Assembly: GCF_001939115.1 (NCBI RefSeq)
Contig: NZ_MQTZ01000002.1
Location: forward strand, 212,298-276,297
Reading direction: 5' to 3'
From: Leptolyngbya sp. 'hensonii'
Lineage (GTDB): Bacteria > Cyanobacteriota > Cyanobacteriia > GCF-001939115
Length of the DNA stretch: 64,000 nt
In this document: positions 50,593 through 62,936 of the stretch, one piece after another
How the letters are laid out: each line of letters begins with the position of its first letter
How positions within the stretch are numbered: position 1 is the stretch's first letter
The notes under the pieces: generated by a model
Databases searched by the model: none
Told to the model about the DNA's origin: nothing
What the model saw: only the letters and a program-made list of their open reading frames with translations
Translations under genes and position numbers: made by a program

Positions 50593-51678
50593 ATGACCCA
50601 TATCGTTGTAATTGGTTGTGGCGTGGTTGGAGCCACGATCGCTTATGAGTTAAGCCGCAATCCAGATCTGAGCATCACAGTTCTGGATCGCCACTCCCCA
50701 GGGCTGGGTTCGACGGGGGCAGCTCTGGGAGTGATGGTGGGGATCCTTAGCCAGAAAGTGAAGGGAAAAGCCTGGGCGATGCGATCGGCCAGCATGCGCC
50801 GCTACGAAACCCTCATCCCTGAACTGGAAGCTTTGACAGGGCAAACCATTCCCTACAATCGCCAGGGCATTTTGAAACTTTGTTTTGCAGGGGATGATTT
50901 AACGGCCTGGAAAAACCTGGTGGAGATGCGGCAGACCCAGGGTTGGCGGCTGGAACTTCTGGAAATGGCCCGACTGCAGGCGGAATATCCACAGTTGGAG
51001 AACGATCGCCTGATTGGAGCTGTGTATTCTCCCCACGATCGTCAGCTCGATCCGACCGCTCTCACCCTGGCTCTGGTGGCAGCAGCAGCAGCCAATGGAG
51101 TCCTGTTTCGCTTTGATTGTACCGTACAGGATTTCTCAGCAGAAACTGGCTCGGTCCAGCAAGTGCAAACGGATGGGGAGACGTTTTTGGCAGACTGGGT
51201 GGTGATTGCAGCGGGTTTAGGATCGTTTGCCCTCACCCAAGCGCTGCATCAGCCAGTTGAGGTAAGGCCCGTCCTGGGGCAGGCGGTGCAAATACAGTTC
51301 GACCATCCCCTGGGGGACCCCGATCGCCAACCCGCCATTACCGGCGAGGATGCCCACATCGTTCCGGTAGGTGGAGGAGCCTATTGGGTCGGAGCCACGG
51401 TCGAATTCTCTGCCAATGGTTCAGCCCCGATCGCAGCTGCAGCCGCTCTGGAAGAGGTGCTGCAGCGGGCGACTGCCTTCTGTCCTGGACTGGCTAGAGG
51501 GACGATTGTCAAAACCTGGTCTGGGTTGCGACCCCGACCAGAGGGGCGTCCAGCACCGATCGTGGGTGCCCTTCCCACCTATAAGAATGTGCTCCTGGCC
51601 ACTGGCCATTACCGCAATGGCATCCTGCTAGCACCCGCAACAGCAGACTATATTTGTCAGACAATTCTGCAACAGTAA
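50593..51678 (+). CDS. DAO-family FAD-dependent oxidoreductase
   Basis: A 361-residue D-amino-acid-oxidase-fold flavoprotein. The FAD motif VVIGCGVVGATIAYELSR is at the start, and the C-terminal WSGLRPRPEGRPAPIVG with TGHYRNGILLAPATA is typical of glycine oxidase ThiO-like proteins. These oxidise small amino acids or secondary amines and give an imine and H2O2. ThiO makes iminoglycine for thiamin thiazole, but no thi gene is nearby. Its closeness to N-methyl amino acid genes in the window is suggestive but they are 20 kb apart. Confidence 0.88.
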   Translation: MTHIVVIGCGVVGATIAYELSRNPDLSITVLDRHSPGLGSTGAALGVMVGILSQKVKGKAWAMRSASMRRYETLIPELEALTGQTIPYNRQGILKLCFAGDDLTAWKNLVEMRQTQGWRLELLEMARLQAEYPQLENDRLIGAVYSPHDRQLDPTALTLALVAAAAANGVLFRFDCTVQDFSAETGSVQQVQTDGETFLADWVVIAAGLGSFALTQALHQPVEVRPVLGQAVQIQFDHPLGDPDRQPAITGEDAHIVPVGGGAYWVGATVEFSANGSAPIAAAAALEEVLQRATAFCPGLARGTIVKTWSGLRPRPEGRPAPIVGALPTYKNVLLATGHYRNGILLAPATADYICQTILQQ

Positions 51679-51684
51679 ATCAGC

Positions 51685-51729
51685 ATGGTGCGTAGGGATG
51701 TCACATGTTATGTCCCCCCTACGCACCAT
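51685..51729. terminator. two-way terminator hairpin between convergent genes
   Basis: ATGGTGCGTAGGG (51685-51697) and CCCTACGCACCAT (51717-51729), a 13-bp perfect stem. It lies between the convergent oxidoreductase and porin genes. Confidence 0.75.
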
Positions 51730-51744
51730 TTCTGACAACACCGA

Positions 51745-53568
51745 TTAGAAACTGAACTGGGTACGCAGATTCCCCACGTAAATGGGTGGGTTATTGCTGA
51801 AGTTATTCGGCTCCGCAATGATGTAAAAAGCCGGGACCAGGGCAATATTGTCGCTTACAGGGTAGAAGTAGGTAAATTCAAACTCGTACTGTTTCCCCCC
51901 ATTGCCGCCCCCCGAGATGAGGAGGTTGCGCCCACTGGTGACGGTATAAGGCACCAGAAAGGAGAAGGTCGCCACGGCTCCCGCCTTACCCAGATCAGGG
52001 AAAGCGAGACCAATCTGATAGGCCTGAGCGGTGATGGAACCAGCCCGACCCAGACCATTAGGACGGAACAGATCAGTATTGGCAAACCCATATCGCCCAA
52101 AGATTCCAACCCACTTGGCAATTTCCAGATCAAAGTTAATCCCAAAGGTATCTGCCGTGGCATTGCCCAGAGGATTAATGAAACCAGGCGTTGTAACGGT
52201 ATCGGCAGCAAAACCGTAAATTGGTTCTGTCCCAATCACACCACCACCCGGTGGTAAACCAATGTTGGTGCGGTTGTAAAGCAGACGGAGATTAAACTGC
52301 TTCACTGGAGTGAAGGTCAATTCAGCCGTCAGGGTATTCAAACCTCCAAACAGACCCTGGGTTTGCTGGGGGTTTGAAGCAGAGTTGAATGGGGCGAAAG
52401 GCAGAAACTCCACTTCTGCACCCAGGTAACCCACATTGAACTGGAATTGAGAACTGGGTTTCCAGGACACCACAGCCCCTGAACCCCGATCCAGACCATT
52501 GGTTAATGTACTCCCGATCGAGTTAAAGGTGCTGGCACCAAACAGGAAGAAGGTATAGCGGTTGTCGTCAAAGTGACGGTACCAGTTGACTCGGGGACCG
52601 GCAATTACCTGCAGGGTATCCGTAACGGGAAACCGGTAGAACAGGTCATGAATGATTACACTCGTGTTGGCCCCGATCCCTTCTCCTGGTAGAAATCCTC
52701 CCGTATTGACAAACGCCGTCTGGTCTGTGAAGGGTACCCCAAAAGTATTGAAGAGACCCGCTGAGGCCAGGGTGTTGGCTGGAGAAATGCCATTGCCGAC
52801 GGCCAGTTGGGTTACCAGGCTATCTTTTCCGCTGAAGGACGTGGTCAGGGTCAGCCAGGCCAGGGAGCTGAAGGTAATACTGGGGGACTGGCTGATGCTC
52901 CGAACGGGTGGAATAGCTCCAGGAGCCTGACCTCCATTGAAAATGTTAACCCCTTCTGCCTGAATCGTCCCAGGCGAACCTGCACCAGTAATATTGAACC
53001 AAACCAGACCACTCAGCTTGGTCGTGGTTGAGAACTGTTGAGCTTCCAGGGTTGCTGTGCGAGCTTCCAGGGCATCCACTCGGCCCCGTAATGTTGCCAG
53101 CTCAGCCGCAAATTCCTCCTGCAGGCGTCTGAGGGTTTCCAGATCCTCTTTGGTCACCAGATTAGCTGTGGCTGAGGCAATCAATTCGTTCACCCGGTCC
53201 ATACAGGCGTTCAGACCTGCTGCAAACTCGTAGCGGGTCATGGCTCTGCTGCCCCGATAAGTCCCATCGGGATAACCCGCAACACAACCATAGCGCTCCA
53301 CCAGGGATTGCAGTGCCTGAAAAGCCCAATCAGAAGGCTGAACATCTGAAAGTTGGGAAACAGAATTTAACTGCTGCATGGATGCATCGGGTCCATCTGC
53401 CGATGAAACTGGTGCATCCAGATTGGTCATCTGATTGATTTCTGCTACGGAGCGGTAGGTATCTTTGGGAGCCGGATCGGCGATCGCACCCTGAGTACTC
53501 ACCAACCAAACACCTGCGATCGCAGGTGCTACCCGCATCAGTTTCCACGCTGTGACAGCTCTTAGCAT
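51745..53568 (-). CDS. iron uptake porin (SLH-OprB type)
   Basis: About 607 residues. A signal peptide (PAIAGVWLVSTQGAIADPA) precedes one SLH domain (LSDVQPSDWAFQALQSLVER, YPDGTYRGSRAMTRYEFAAG), a coiled-coil segment (about 130-180, LATLRGRVDALEARTATLEA) and an OprB-type beta-barrel ending in an aromatic (RTQFSF). This is the main outer-membrane porin class of cyanobacteria; the SLH domain anchors it to pyruvylated peptidoglycan polymer and some members admit inorganic iron. ATG 53568 gives better ribosome-site spacing than GTG 53592. Confidence 0.92.
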   Translation of the reverse strand: MLRAVTAWKLMRVAPAIAGVWLVSTQGAIADPAPKDTYRSVAEINQMTNLDAPVSSADGPDASMQQLNSVSQLSDVQPSDWAFQALQSLVERYGCVAGYPDGTYRGSRAMTRYEFAAGLNACMDRVNELIASATANLVTKEDLETLRRLQEEFAAELATLRGRVDALEARTATLEAQQFSTTTKLSGLVWFNITGAGSPGTIQAEGVNIFNGGQAPGAIPPVRSISQSPSITFSSLAWLTLTTSFSGKDSLVTQLAVGNGISPANTLASAGLFNTFGVPFTDQTAFVNTGGFLPGEGIGANTSVIIHDLFYRFPVTDTLQVIAGPRVNWYRHFDDNRYTFFLFGASTFNSIGSTLTNGLDRGSGAVVSWKPSSQFQFNVGYLGAEVEFLPFAPFNSASNPQQTQGLFGGLNTLTAELTFTPVKQFNLRLLYNRTNIGLPPGGGVIGTEPIYGFAADTVTTPGFINPLGNATADTFGINFDLEIAKWVGIFGRYGFANTDLFRPNGLGRAGSITAQAYQIGLAFPDLGKAGAVATFSFLVPYTVTSGRNLLISGGGNGGKQYEFEFTYFYPVSDNIALVPAFYIIAEPNNFSNNPPIYVGNLRTQFSF

Positions 53569-54431
53569 TGGCTCTATCATCTCCTCACACACAAATAAAA
53601 AACCAAGTAATTACACGCAAAAGGCAAAGCCGTATTTTGACCGGCAATCCTGAGTAGCAGATTAGTGAAAATTATGGGGGTGAAACTGTGGCCAAAGTGT
53701 CTAAACCTGCGAAAAGGTAAAAAAAATTTAGATGCGTGACGCTGTGGGCTCGATAGAGAATTTAGAGTTACCGATTTAAACCGAAATATCAGCAGTCAGA
53801 TCCGGGTCTTTCTTCTGAGTTTTAAGGCTTAAAATTCAGCCTTAATATACTTGATGTACCTGAGTTCCTCCCCAGACCCTCACCCCCTTCTCCCAGAACG
53901 GGAAAAGGGGAGCATGGGGGAAATGTACAAAGTATATCAATACCTAAAATCCTCCCCTCATATAGCGAACTCCATTCTCAAGAGAACCCAAATTTCTCAC
54001 TGGCCAGGAAATCACTCCATTACTTTCCTGCGTTAAGTTTAGTAGCCAGAATTACGAAAAATTACGGGCTAACCAACCTCTACAAGCCTTCAGAATTTGA
54101 CCGTTCACCTTAAAACTGACATTACAATCCTTTGCGATTTGGAAATCGTAGAGGCTTCCTATCTATCAACTCTGTAACTTGCGTAACATTCTTCTTCTGG
54201 TCTTAGGCTTACTTTTCTTGTCAGCGGATCATTTGCAGTGGCTCTTACATGAATTGCAGATAAAGATTTGCTGAGTCTAAATACTCAAATCTCAAGGTAT
54301 AGGTTTCAACATTAAGCAGCACCTGGCTGATCCTTGCTCAGGCATATCCTGTATTTGAAGTTTAGGGTTAGGGTTGATAGTCTTTCGTAGAAATGGGTTT
54401 GTTATTGGTCCCTTGTTAAGGAGGAGTTGAG
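53569..54431. other. long intergenic region before the BMP/biuret operon
   Basis: About 860 bp with no supported gene. It holds a common cyanobacterial repeat with CCCCTTCTCCC/GGGAAAAGGGG (53884-53910), several AT-rich stretches, and just before the next gene a strong ribosome site (AAGGAGG, 54418-54424). I looked for a ykkC-like aptamer here and saw none. Confidence 0.55.
53884..53910. repeat. interspersed hairpin repeat
   Basis: CCCCTTCTCCC (53884-53894) and GGGAAAAGGGG (53900-53910), one mismatch. The CCCTCACCCCC-type context is a widespread repeat in cyanobacterial genomes and makes spurious frames such as 53851-54036. Confidence 0.7.
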
Positions 54432-55631
54432 TTGAGTAACCGGAAGTCAATTTATGTACCCCGACGTCAGGTAATCCGCGGCCTCTTGGCTGCTGGCGCT
54501 TTTGGAGCAACATCCCGAATTTGGACTGCCTGCACCCCCCAGGAAACTCAGAGTGGATCGAATTCTCCGGGCACTTCATCCCCGTCATCAGACAAGCCTC
54601 TGGTCGTTGGTTTTATTTATGTGGGGGCGAAGGATGATTATGGCTACAACCAGGCCCACGCCGAAGGAGCTGCTGCCGTCGCTAAATTGCCTGGGGTAAA
54701 GATTGTGGAGCAAGCCAGTGTACCTGAAACCACAGATGTTCAGGAAACTATGCGAAACATGATTGAACAGGATGGGGCAACTATCCTGTTCCCGACTTCC
54801 TTTGGATACTTTGATCCCCATATTGTCAAAATGGCGGCAGAGTACCCTGAGGTGCAGTTCTTCCACTATGGCGCTCTCTATGACGCATCCAAGCATCCCA
54901 AAAATATTGGTAGCTACTTTGGGGATGTGGATGAAGGTCAGTATATCTGTGGTCGGGTTGCAGCGATGACTTCCAAATCAGGTAAGTTGGGGTTTGTGGC
55001 AGCCAAGCCCATCACCCCTGTGCTGCGCAATATCAATGGCTTTATCCTGGGAGCCCGTAGTGTCAAACCCAACATTACTGTCCAGGTGATCTTCACTGGG
55101 GATTGGTCACAACCAGTGAAGGAAGCGGAGGCCACCAATAGTCTGGCTGATCAGGGGATTGATGTGGTCAGCGTTCACGTCGATAGCCCCAAGGTCGTCA
55201 TCGAAACGGCTGAGAAGCGCGGGATTTACTCCTCCGGGTTTCATGCTGTTCAATCAGCCCTGGCTCCCAAGGGATATCTCACAGGTGCGGCCTGGGACTT
55301 CCCCAGTGCCTACAGCGAATTTGTGGAAAAAATCAAAGCCGGTAAGACCCTGATGAATGGTGGCATTCCCCATCTATCTCGGGGTGGCTTGAAAGAGAAG
55401 TACGTGAAACTGGCTCCCTTTGGCCCAGCCGTCAGCGAGGCCGCGAAAAAGGATGCCGAGGAAATGCTGGCCAAGGCCAATGATGGGACCCTGGTTGTCT
55501 ATAAAGGTGGCACCAAGGACAACACAGGTAAAGAAGTCATTCCAACGGGTAAGGATCTGAAGATCACAGATAGTGCCCTGGATAAGACAGATTGGCTGGC
55601 TGAAGGTGTGATTGGTAAAGTCAAGGGTTAA
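54432..55631 (+). CDS. BMP-family ABC transporter substrate-binding lipoprotein
   Basis: A 399-residue binding protein of the BMP/PnrA family. Leader: twin arginine (PRRQVIRGLLAAGAFGA) followed by a lipobox-like TAC-T. Core: VGFIYVGAKDDYGYNQAHAEG, GATILFPTSFGYFDPHIVKM, GSYFGDVDEGQYICGRVAAM, VDSPKVVIETAEKRG. BMP proteins usually bind nucleosides or related purine compounds. Here the operon contains a biuret-hydrolase-like enzyme, so biuret or another ureide is a plausible ligand (inference). Starts at TTG 54432, 7 bp after AAGGAGG. Confidence 0.92.
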   Translation: MSNRKSIYVPRRQVIRGLLAAGAFGATSRIWTACTPQETQSGSNSPGTSSPSSDKPLVVGFIYVGAKDDYGYNQAHAEGAAAVAKLPGVKIVEQASVPETTDVQETMRNMIEQDGATILFPTSFGYFDPHIVKMAAEYPEVQFFHYGALYDASKHPKNIGSYFGDVDEGQYICGRVAAMTSKSGKLGFVAAKPITPVLRNINGFILGARSVKPNITVQVIFTGDWSQPVKEAEATNSLADQGIDVVSVHVDSPKVVIETAEKRGIYSSGFHAVQSALAPKGYLTGAAWDFPSAYSEFVEKIKAGKTLMNGGIPHLSRGGLKEKYVKLAPFGPAVSEAAKKDAEEMLAKANDGTLVVYKGGTKDNTGKEVIPTGKDLKITDSALDKTDWLAEGVIGKVKG

Positions 55632-55633
55632 TC

Positions 55634-56737
55634 ATGATGAGTAGTGCTCGGTGGCGTTCTACCCTGGAGGCGATCTGTATCCCCTTGGGGGCGTTACTTG
55701 TTTCATTGATATTATTCGGGTTGTTTTGTGGGGCTGCCAAAGCAAACCCGTTTGCAGTCTATGCCTCTATCCACAAAGCGGCCTTTGGTAGCTGGTTTGC
55801 TTTCCAGAACACGCTGATCCGGGCCGCTCCTCTGATGTTGACATCCCTCTGTACGGCCCTCCCTGCCCGCCTGGGGCTGGTCATCATTGGAAATGAAGGA
55901 GCTCTGGTGGTCGGTGGTATTGGGGCTGTGGCGATCGGTCTGGCATTGGGAACTAGCGCCCCCTCGTTGATCGTACAGATTGCCATGGCGATCGCGGCCT
56001 TGGTTTGCGGCGGCCTCTGGATTGGGGCAGTCGGGGCATTGCGCCACTACCGGGGCGTCAATGAGACGATCAGCAGTTTACTGCTCAACTATATTGCGAT
56101 CGCCTTGTTGAACCACTTGGTCACCGGCCCGATGAAGGATCCGGCTTCCTTGAACAAGCCCTCCACCTTTCCCCTGGCGGATATCAACATGCTGGATAAA
56201 CTCCCCGGCACTCGTATCCACTACGGATTGATTTATGGCCTGATTGCCTGTGTGATTGCCTACATCCTGATTCAGCGGACCACATTTGGATTTGCGGCCC
56301 GGACCTCGGGGGGCAACATCCGGGCCGCCCGCATCGCCGGACTCCCGGTGGGCAAACTGACCATGGCCATCTCCTTCCTGGCTGGTTCCTGCGCTGGTCT
56401 GGCAGGCATGGTGGAAATTGCTGCGGTGCAAGGCCGAGCCAATGCCTCCCTGAATGCCAACTATGGCTACTCTGGGATTCTGGTGGCGTTCATTTCCCGC
56501 CACAATCCTCTGGCTGCGACTCTGGTGGCGGTACTCTTAGGTGGGATTCTGGCCAGCGGCAGTATCCTGCAACGGGTTCACAATTTGCCCGATGCAACCG
56601 TCTATGTTTTCCAGGGCATTGTCTTCCTGGTGGTGATGTTCAGCGAATCTCTGTATGGCCGATTTGCCATCTTTAAAGAACCAGAGCGTCCTGCTACACC
56701 GCCAGTTTCCCCATCGTCCGCAGCAGCAGTTGTTTAA
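55634..56737 (+). CDS. ABC transporter permease (BMP system), first subunit
   Basis: A 367-residue branched-chain/BmpC-type permease with about 9 membrane segments, for example RLGLVIIGNEGALVVGGIGA (the family loop), GVNETISSLLLNYIAIALLN and IRAARIAGLPVGKLTMAIS. It starts 2 bp after the binding-protein stop, so they are co-translated. Partner of the permease at 56759 and the ATPase at 58414. Confidence 0.92.
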   Translation: MMSSARWRSTLEAICIPLGALLVSLILFGLFCGAAKANPFAVYASIHKAAFGSWFAFQNTLIRAAPLMLTSLCTALPARLGLVIIGNEGALVVGGIGAVAIGLALGTSAPSLIVQIAMAIAALVCGGLWIGAVGALRHYRGVNETISSLLLNYIAIALLNHLVTGPMKDPASLNKPSTFPLADINMLDKLPGTRIHYGLIYGLIACVIAYILIQRTTFGFAARTSGGNIRAARIAGLPVGKLTMAISFLAGSCAGLAGMVEIAAVQGRANASLNANYGYSGILVAFISRHNPLAATLVAVLLGGILASGSILQRVHNLPDATVYVFQGIVFLVVMFSESLYGRFAIFKEPERPATPPVSPSSAAAVV

Positions 56738-56758
56738 TGTTTTACGGAGGAACTTTGC

Positions 56759-57685
56759 GTGGCCACAGAAGCAATCGGTTGGTGGGGCGTTCCCCTAGCG
56801 ATCGCCGCCGGGACAATGCGCGGTGGAACCCCATTCCTGTTTGTTAGCCTGGGGGAATGCCTGACGGAGAAAAGCGGCAAAATTAACCTTGGCCTGGAGG
56901 GAACCCTGTTGACAGGAGCGATGAGCGCCTATGCCATTTCTTACCTGACCAAATCCCCCTGGATTGGCGTCCTGGTTGCCGGAATCGCGGGCATGACCCT
57001 GGGCCTGATCCATGCCTGGCTCTGCCAGCAGCCTCGCGTCAATGATGTGGCAGTTGGTATTGCCATGATTATCTTTGGCAGCGGAATAGCCTTTTTCCTG
57101 GGTAAACCCTTCATCCAGCCTTCGGCTCCCCAACTGCCGACGATCGACCTGGGGTACTGGAGTACGATCGCTCCCTTGAAGGAAGCGTTGCGCATCAGCC
57201 CCCTATTTGTGCTGGGGGTGGCTCTGGCTCCCCTGATGGCCTGGTTTTTTCGATCGACCCGCTGGGGGTTGTTTATCCGTGCCGTCGGAGACAGTCCCGA
57301 TGCTGCCCGGGCCATGGGCGTTTCGATTAATCGGGTCCGGATGCTTTCCATTGTCGCCGGGAGTTTCCTGGCCGGGATTGGAGGAGCCTCCCTCTCCCTC
57401 TATTATCCTGGCGTCTGGAGTGAAGGAATTTCCAGCGGGCAGGGTTTGATGGCTGTGGCGCTAGTGATTTTCGCCCGCTGGAACCCAGTCCAGTGCCTGT
57501 ATGCCTCTCTGTTCTTCGGTGGAGCCCAGTCCCTGGGACCTGCCTTGCAGTCTATCGGGGTCACTCAGGGATACTACCTGTTCAATGCCGCCCCCTATAT
57601 TCTGACCCTGGCGATTATGGTCATCACCTGTTCTCCTAAACGAACACTGAGTGGTGTTCCTGGTGCCCTGGGCACCAACTCCTGA
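56759..57685 (+). CDS. ABC transporter permease (BMP system), second subunit
   Basis: A 308-residue BmpD/YufQ-type permease with about 8 membrane segments: FVSLGECLTEKSGKINLGLE, WFFRSTRWGLFIRAVGDSPD, ARAMGVSINRVRMLSIVAGS. GTG start at 56759 is preceded by CGGAGGAAC. With the 55634 subunit it forms the transmembrane channel. Confidence 0.92.
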   Translation: MATEAIGWWGVPLAIAAGTMRGGTPFLFVSLGECLTEKSGKINLGLEGTLLTGAMSAYAISYLTKSPWIGVLVAGIAGMTLGLIHAWLCQQPRVNDVAVGIAMIIFGSGIAFFLGKPFIQPSAPQLPTIDLGYWSTIAPLKEALRISPLFVLGVALAPLMAWFFRSTRWGLFIRAVGDSPDAARAMGVSINRVRMLSIVAGSFLAGIGGASLSLYYPGVWSEGISSGQGLMAVALVIFARWNPVQCLYASLFFGGAQSLGPALQSIGVTQGYYLFNAAPYILTLAIMVITCSPKRTLSGVPGALGTNS

Positions 57686-57697
57686 GGAGGGGACAGC

Positions 57698-58384
57698 ATG
57701 GGACGTTTTGTTGCAGCTGACCCCTACCCCTACCCCTATAACGGGGACCTGCGCCCGGAGAATACGGTCCTGATAATCATTGACATGCAGACAGATTTCT
57801 GTGGCCAGGGGGGCTATGTAGACAAGATGGGCTATGACCTGTCTCTCACCCGGGCTCCGATCGAGCCCATCCGGAGACTGTTGTCTGTTTTTAGAGCTGG
57901 GGGATATGGGGTGATCCACACCCGGGAAGGTCACCGTCCCGACCTGTCTGACCTGCCAGAGAACAAGCAATGGCGATCGCGCCAGATTGGAGCCGGGATT
58001 GGAGACCCTGGTCCCTGCGGTCGCATCCTGGTCCGGGGCGAACCGGGGTGGGAGATTATTCCCGAGCTAGCACCTCTCCCCGGAGAACCCATTATTGATA
58101 AACCGGGGAAGGGTTCCTTCTACGCCACAGATCTGGATTTGTTATTAAAGCGTCAGAGGATACAGAACATTGTGCTCACAGGTATTACAACAGATGTTTG
58201 TGTTCACACCACAATGCGAGATGCTAACGATCGGGGCTATGAATGCTTGATGCTCTCGGATTGTACAGGGGCCACAGACTACAACAACCATCTCGCCGCC
58301 CTGCAGATGATCAAGATGCAAGGTGGTGTGTTCGGGGCAGTCGCAACTTCAGAAGCACTGATTCAGGCCATTCAAGGGGGATGA
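57698..58384 (+). CDS. biuH: biuret hydrolase (cysteine hydrolase family)
   Basis: A 228-residue cysteine hydrolase. It resembles, from memory of the Rhizobium biuret hydrolase, essentially the whole chain: [105 protein letters not shown]. The Asp-Lys-Cys triad ([18 protein letters not shown]) is intact. BiuH cleaves biuret to allophanate and ammonia. It is embedded in a BMP-type transporter operon, so uptake and cleavage of biuret are probably coupled. Allophanate hydrolase is not in this window. Confidence 0.88.
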   Translation: MGRFVAADPYPYPYNGDLRPENTVLIIIDMQTDFCGQGGYVDKMGYDLSLTRAPIEPIRRLLSVFRAGGYGVIHTREGHRPDLSDLPENKQWRSRQIGAGIGDPGPCGRILVRGEPGWEIIPELAPLPGEPIIDKPGKGSFYATDLDLLLKRQRIQNIVLTGITTDVCVHTTMRDANDRGYECLMLSDCTGATDYNNHLAALQMIKMQGGVFGAVATSEALIQAIQGG

Positions 58385-58413
58385 TTCATGACCAATTTCA
58401 GGAGGGTGTTACA

Positions 58414-59988
58414 ATGACCACCACAGATCCTTCCACGGCTAATTCGGGTTCGGCATTAATGGATAGCAGTCATCACTACTCGGGTCCACCAGAGTTGGAA
58501 GCCGTGAGCATGACCAAGCGCTTCGGAAGTTTCACGGCCCTGGATAATGTCTCCCTGAAATTGTCATCTGGAACCTTCCATGCGTTGTTGGGAGAGAATG
58601 GAGCTGGGAAAAGTACTCTGGTCAAATGCATTATGGGGTTCTACACCCCCACTTCCGGCCAGATTATGGTGGGGATGCATGAGCGAGAGATTAATAGCCC
58701 CAGAGATGCCCACAAGTATGGCATTGGCATGGTCTACCAGCACTTCACCTCCGTACCAGCCATGACCGTGGCTGAAAATCTGGTACTGTCCAAATTCGAT
58801 AGTTCTAACCTGATTAACTGGAAACAGGAGTGTGAAGAACTGGCCGAGTTCATGAAGTCTTCCCCCTTTCAATTGGACTTAAATACCCCGATCGCCCAAC
58901 TGGCCGCCGGTCAAAAACAGAAGCTAGAAATTCTGAAGCAGCTTTACCTGAAGAATCGGATTCTGATTCTGGATGAGCCCACCTCCGTGCTCACCCCTGG
59001 TGAGGCTGATGAAGTGCTGGGACTGCTGCGGGAAGAAGTCACCGCCGGTCGCCTGAGTGTGCTGATGATTTCCCACAAGTTTCGGGAAGTCACCACGTTT
59101 ACCGATGAAGTCACTGTCCTCCGCAAAGGCAAATTTGCTGGGCATGGGTATGTGAAAGACCTGACGGTGGCTGATATGGCTCAGATGATGCTGGGTGAGG
59201 CGAGGGAGCAAAAGCAGGTTGAAAAAAATACGGCTGCCGAACCAAAGCCCGTGTTGGAAATTATGGATATCCATGCCAATAAGGACAATGGCTTACCTGC
59301 AGTGAATGGGGTTAAGTTGACCGTGCATGCCGGAGAGATTGTGGGGGTAGCTGGGGTGTCCGGAAATGGTCAGCGGGAGTTGGTTGAGGTCCTGGCAGGT
59401 CAACGGACAGCCACTCAGGGACAGGTTAAAGTCAGCGGGGATCTCTATACCGCAACCCGATCGGAGATGGCTCGCCATCACATTTACTGCCTGCCAGAGG
59501 AACCCTTGCGGAATGCCTGTGTTCCCCACATGAGTGTGGCCGAGAACCTGGCCCTGCGCACCTTTGATCGTCCCCCCCAAGCCTGGGGACCCCTTCTGAT
59601 CCTGAAAGCGATTCGACAGGCTGCTGTGAAGCTGATTGGCACCTTCTCCGTCAAGACCCCTTCACCGGACACTCCGATCGGCAACCTCTCCGGTGGCAAT
59701 GTCCAGCGGGCGGTTTTGGCACGAGAGCTATCCTCCGAGGAAATTAAACTGCTGATTACTGCCAATCCTTGTTTTGGCCTAGACTTTTCTGCCGTGGAAT
59801 ACATCCATGGCCAGATTGTCGAAGCCCGTAACCGGGGGGTCGCTGTGCTGCTGTTCAGCGAAGACTTGGATGAAGTCTTGAAACTCTCCGATCGCATCCT
59901 GGTCATGAGCGGTGGTAAGTTTGCCTACGAAAGCTCGATCGCCGAAGCCGACTTTGCCAAAATCGGCCAGAGTATGGCTGGTCACTAG
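58414..59988 (+). CDS. ABC transporter ATPase, two-domain (BMP system)
   Basis: A 524-residue double ABC protein like RbsA/YufO. The first domain has Walker A (GENGAGKST), signature-region [18 protein letters not shown] and Walker B ([11 protein letters not shown]). The second has a degenerate Walker A (GVSGNGQRE), signature [15 protein letters not shown] and [11 protein letters not shown], as is normal in the family. ATG 58414 follows GGAGGG at 58401-58406; an overlapping ATG at 58381 is less likely. It completes the transporter with 54432, 55634 and 56759. Confidence 0.93.
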   Translation: MTTTDPSTANSGSALMDSSHHYSGPPELEAVSMTKRFGSFTALDNVSLKLSSGTFHALLGENGAGKSTLVKCIMGFYTPTSGQIMVGMHEREINSPRDAHKYGIGMVYQHFTSVPAMTVAENLVLSKFDSSNLINWKQECEELAEFMKSSPFQLDLNTPIAQLAAGQKQKLEILKQLYLKNRILILDEPTSVLTPGEADEVLGLLREEVTAGRLSVLMISHKFREVTTFTDEVTVLRKGKFAGHGYVKDLTVADMAQMMLGEAREQKQVEKNTAAEPKPVLEIMDIHANKDNGLPAVNGVKLTVHAGEIVGVAGVSGNGQRELVEVLAGQRTATQGQVKVSGDLYTATRSEMARHHIYCLPEEPLRNACVPHMSVAENLALRTFDRPPQAWGPLLILKAIRQAAVKLIGTFSVKTPSPDTPIGNLSGGNVQRAVLARELSSEEIKLLITANPCFGLDFSAVEYIHGQIVEARNRGVAVLLFSEDLDEVLKLSDRILVMSGGKFAYESSIAEADFAKIGQSMAGH

Positions 59989-60014
59989 CACCCTCTCTCT
60001 TTAGGACAACCCCC

Positions 60015-60707
60015 ATGATCCCGATCGCTGCCCAACCTTACGATTACGAGCTGCCTACTGATAGTAAAGTCGCCCTGATCATGATCGACATGCAGCGCGA
60101 TTTTCTGGAACATGGTGGCTTTGGAGATGCCCTTGGTAACGAAGTGACTCGATTGCAGGCAATCGTCCCCACTGTTAAACAACTGCTGGACGCTTTTCGA
60201 GCCGCCAACCTGTTGATTATCCACACCGTGGAAGGCCACAAACCCGATCTTTCGGACTGTCCTCCATCCAAGCTGAACCGGGGAAAAGGCAGCCTTAAAA
60301 TTGGGGATCCAGGCCCCATGGGCCGCATTCTGGTTCTGGGAGAAGCAGGCAACGGCATCGTACCTGAATTGGCTCCCCTGCCTGGCGAAATCCTGCTGGA
60401 GAAGCCAGGGAAAGGAGCCTTCTGTCGAACCAACCTGGAGACCATCTTGCAAGAACGGGGGATTACCCATCTGGTGATCGGGGGCGTCACCACCGAAGTC
60501 TGTGTACAGACAACGATGCGGGAAGCCAACGATCGGGGCTACGAATGCCTCCTGGTCGAAGATGCCACCGAAAGCTACTTTCCAGAGTTCAAGCAAGCCA
60601 CCCTGGAGATGGTCCGTGCCCAGGGTGGCATCATCGGTTGGACGGCTCCCGCATCTGCTGTAATTGAGGCATTGCAGAAGCTGCCTGCACTGTCATCCGT
60701 GTCCTAA
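60015..60707 (+). CDS. cysteine hydrolase, BiuH paralogue
   Basis: A 230-residue protein. Asp ([18 protein letters not shown]), Lys (LEKPGKGAF) and Cys ([17 protein letters not shown]) of the triad are present. It shares the [17 protein letters not shown] and [19 protein letters not shown] segments with the BiuH-like gene two places upstream but is clearly distinct. Candidates are triuret hydrolase, an N-carbamoyl amidase or a second ureide hydrolase; sequence alone does not decide. It follows the ATPase by 26 bp, so it is probably the last gene of the operon. Confidence 0.87.
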   Translation: MIPIAAQPYDYELPTDSKVALIMIDMQRDFLEHGGFGDALGNEVTRLQAIVPTVKQLLDAFRAANLLIIHTVEGHKPDLSDCPPSKLNRGKGSLKIGDPGPMGRILVLGEAGNGIVPELAPLPGEILLEKPGKGAFCRTNLETILQERGITHLVIGGVTTEVCVQTTMREANDRGYECLLVEDATESYFPEFKQATLEMVRAQGGIIGWTAPASAVIEALQKLPALSSVS

Positions 60708-60748
60708 ACCGGCCCCCTAAAGGCATTGTACCCAACGCCTGGGAAGAT

Positions 60749-62752
<2,004 letters not shown>

Positions 62753-62936
62753 GGGAAAGCCCTGTCATACCTACCCTGTGATTTTAGCGCAGGGACTCAC
62801 TGCCTGATGGTGCTGTTCCGGATAGGGGTTCCCTGCTATGGGTAGAGTCCTCTGGACAGAGTCAGACAGGTTTTCCACACTCTACGCCAGATGAATCATT
62901 TGTCATGATTAATTCAGTGTCAGAAGGACGATCACC

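Noticed and set aside
53851..54036. 61-codon plus-strand frame
   Set aside because: Made by a common interspersed hairpin repeat; no ribosome site.
53569..54431. Riboswitch ahead of the BMP operon
   Set aside because: No conserved ykkC blocks and no convincing terminator pair in the leader.
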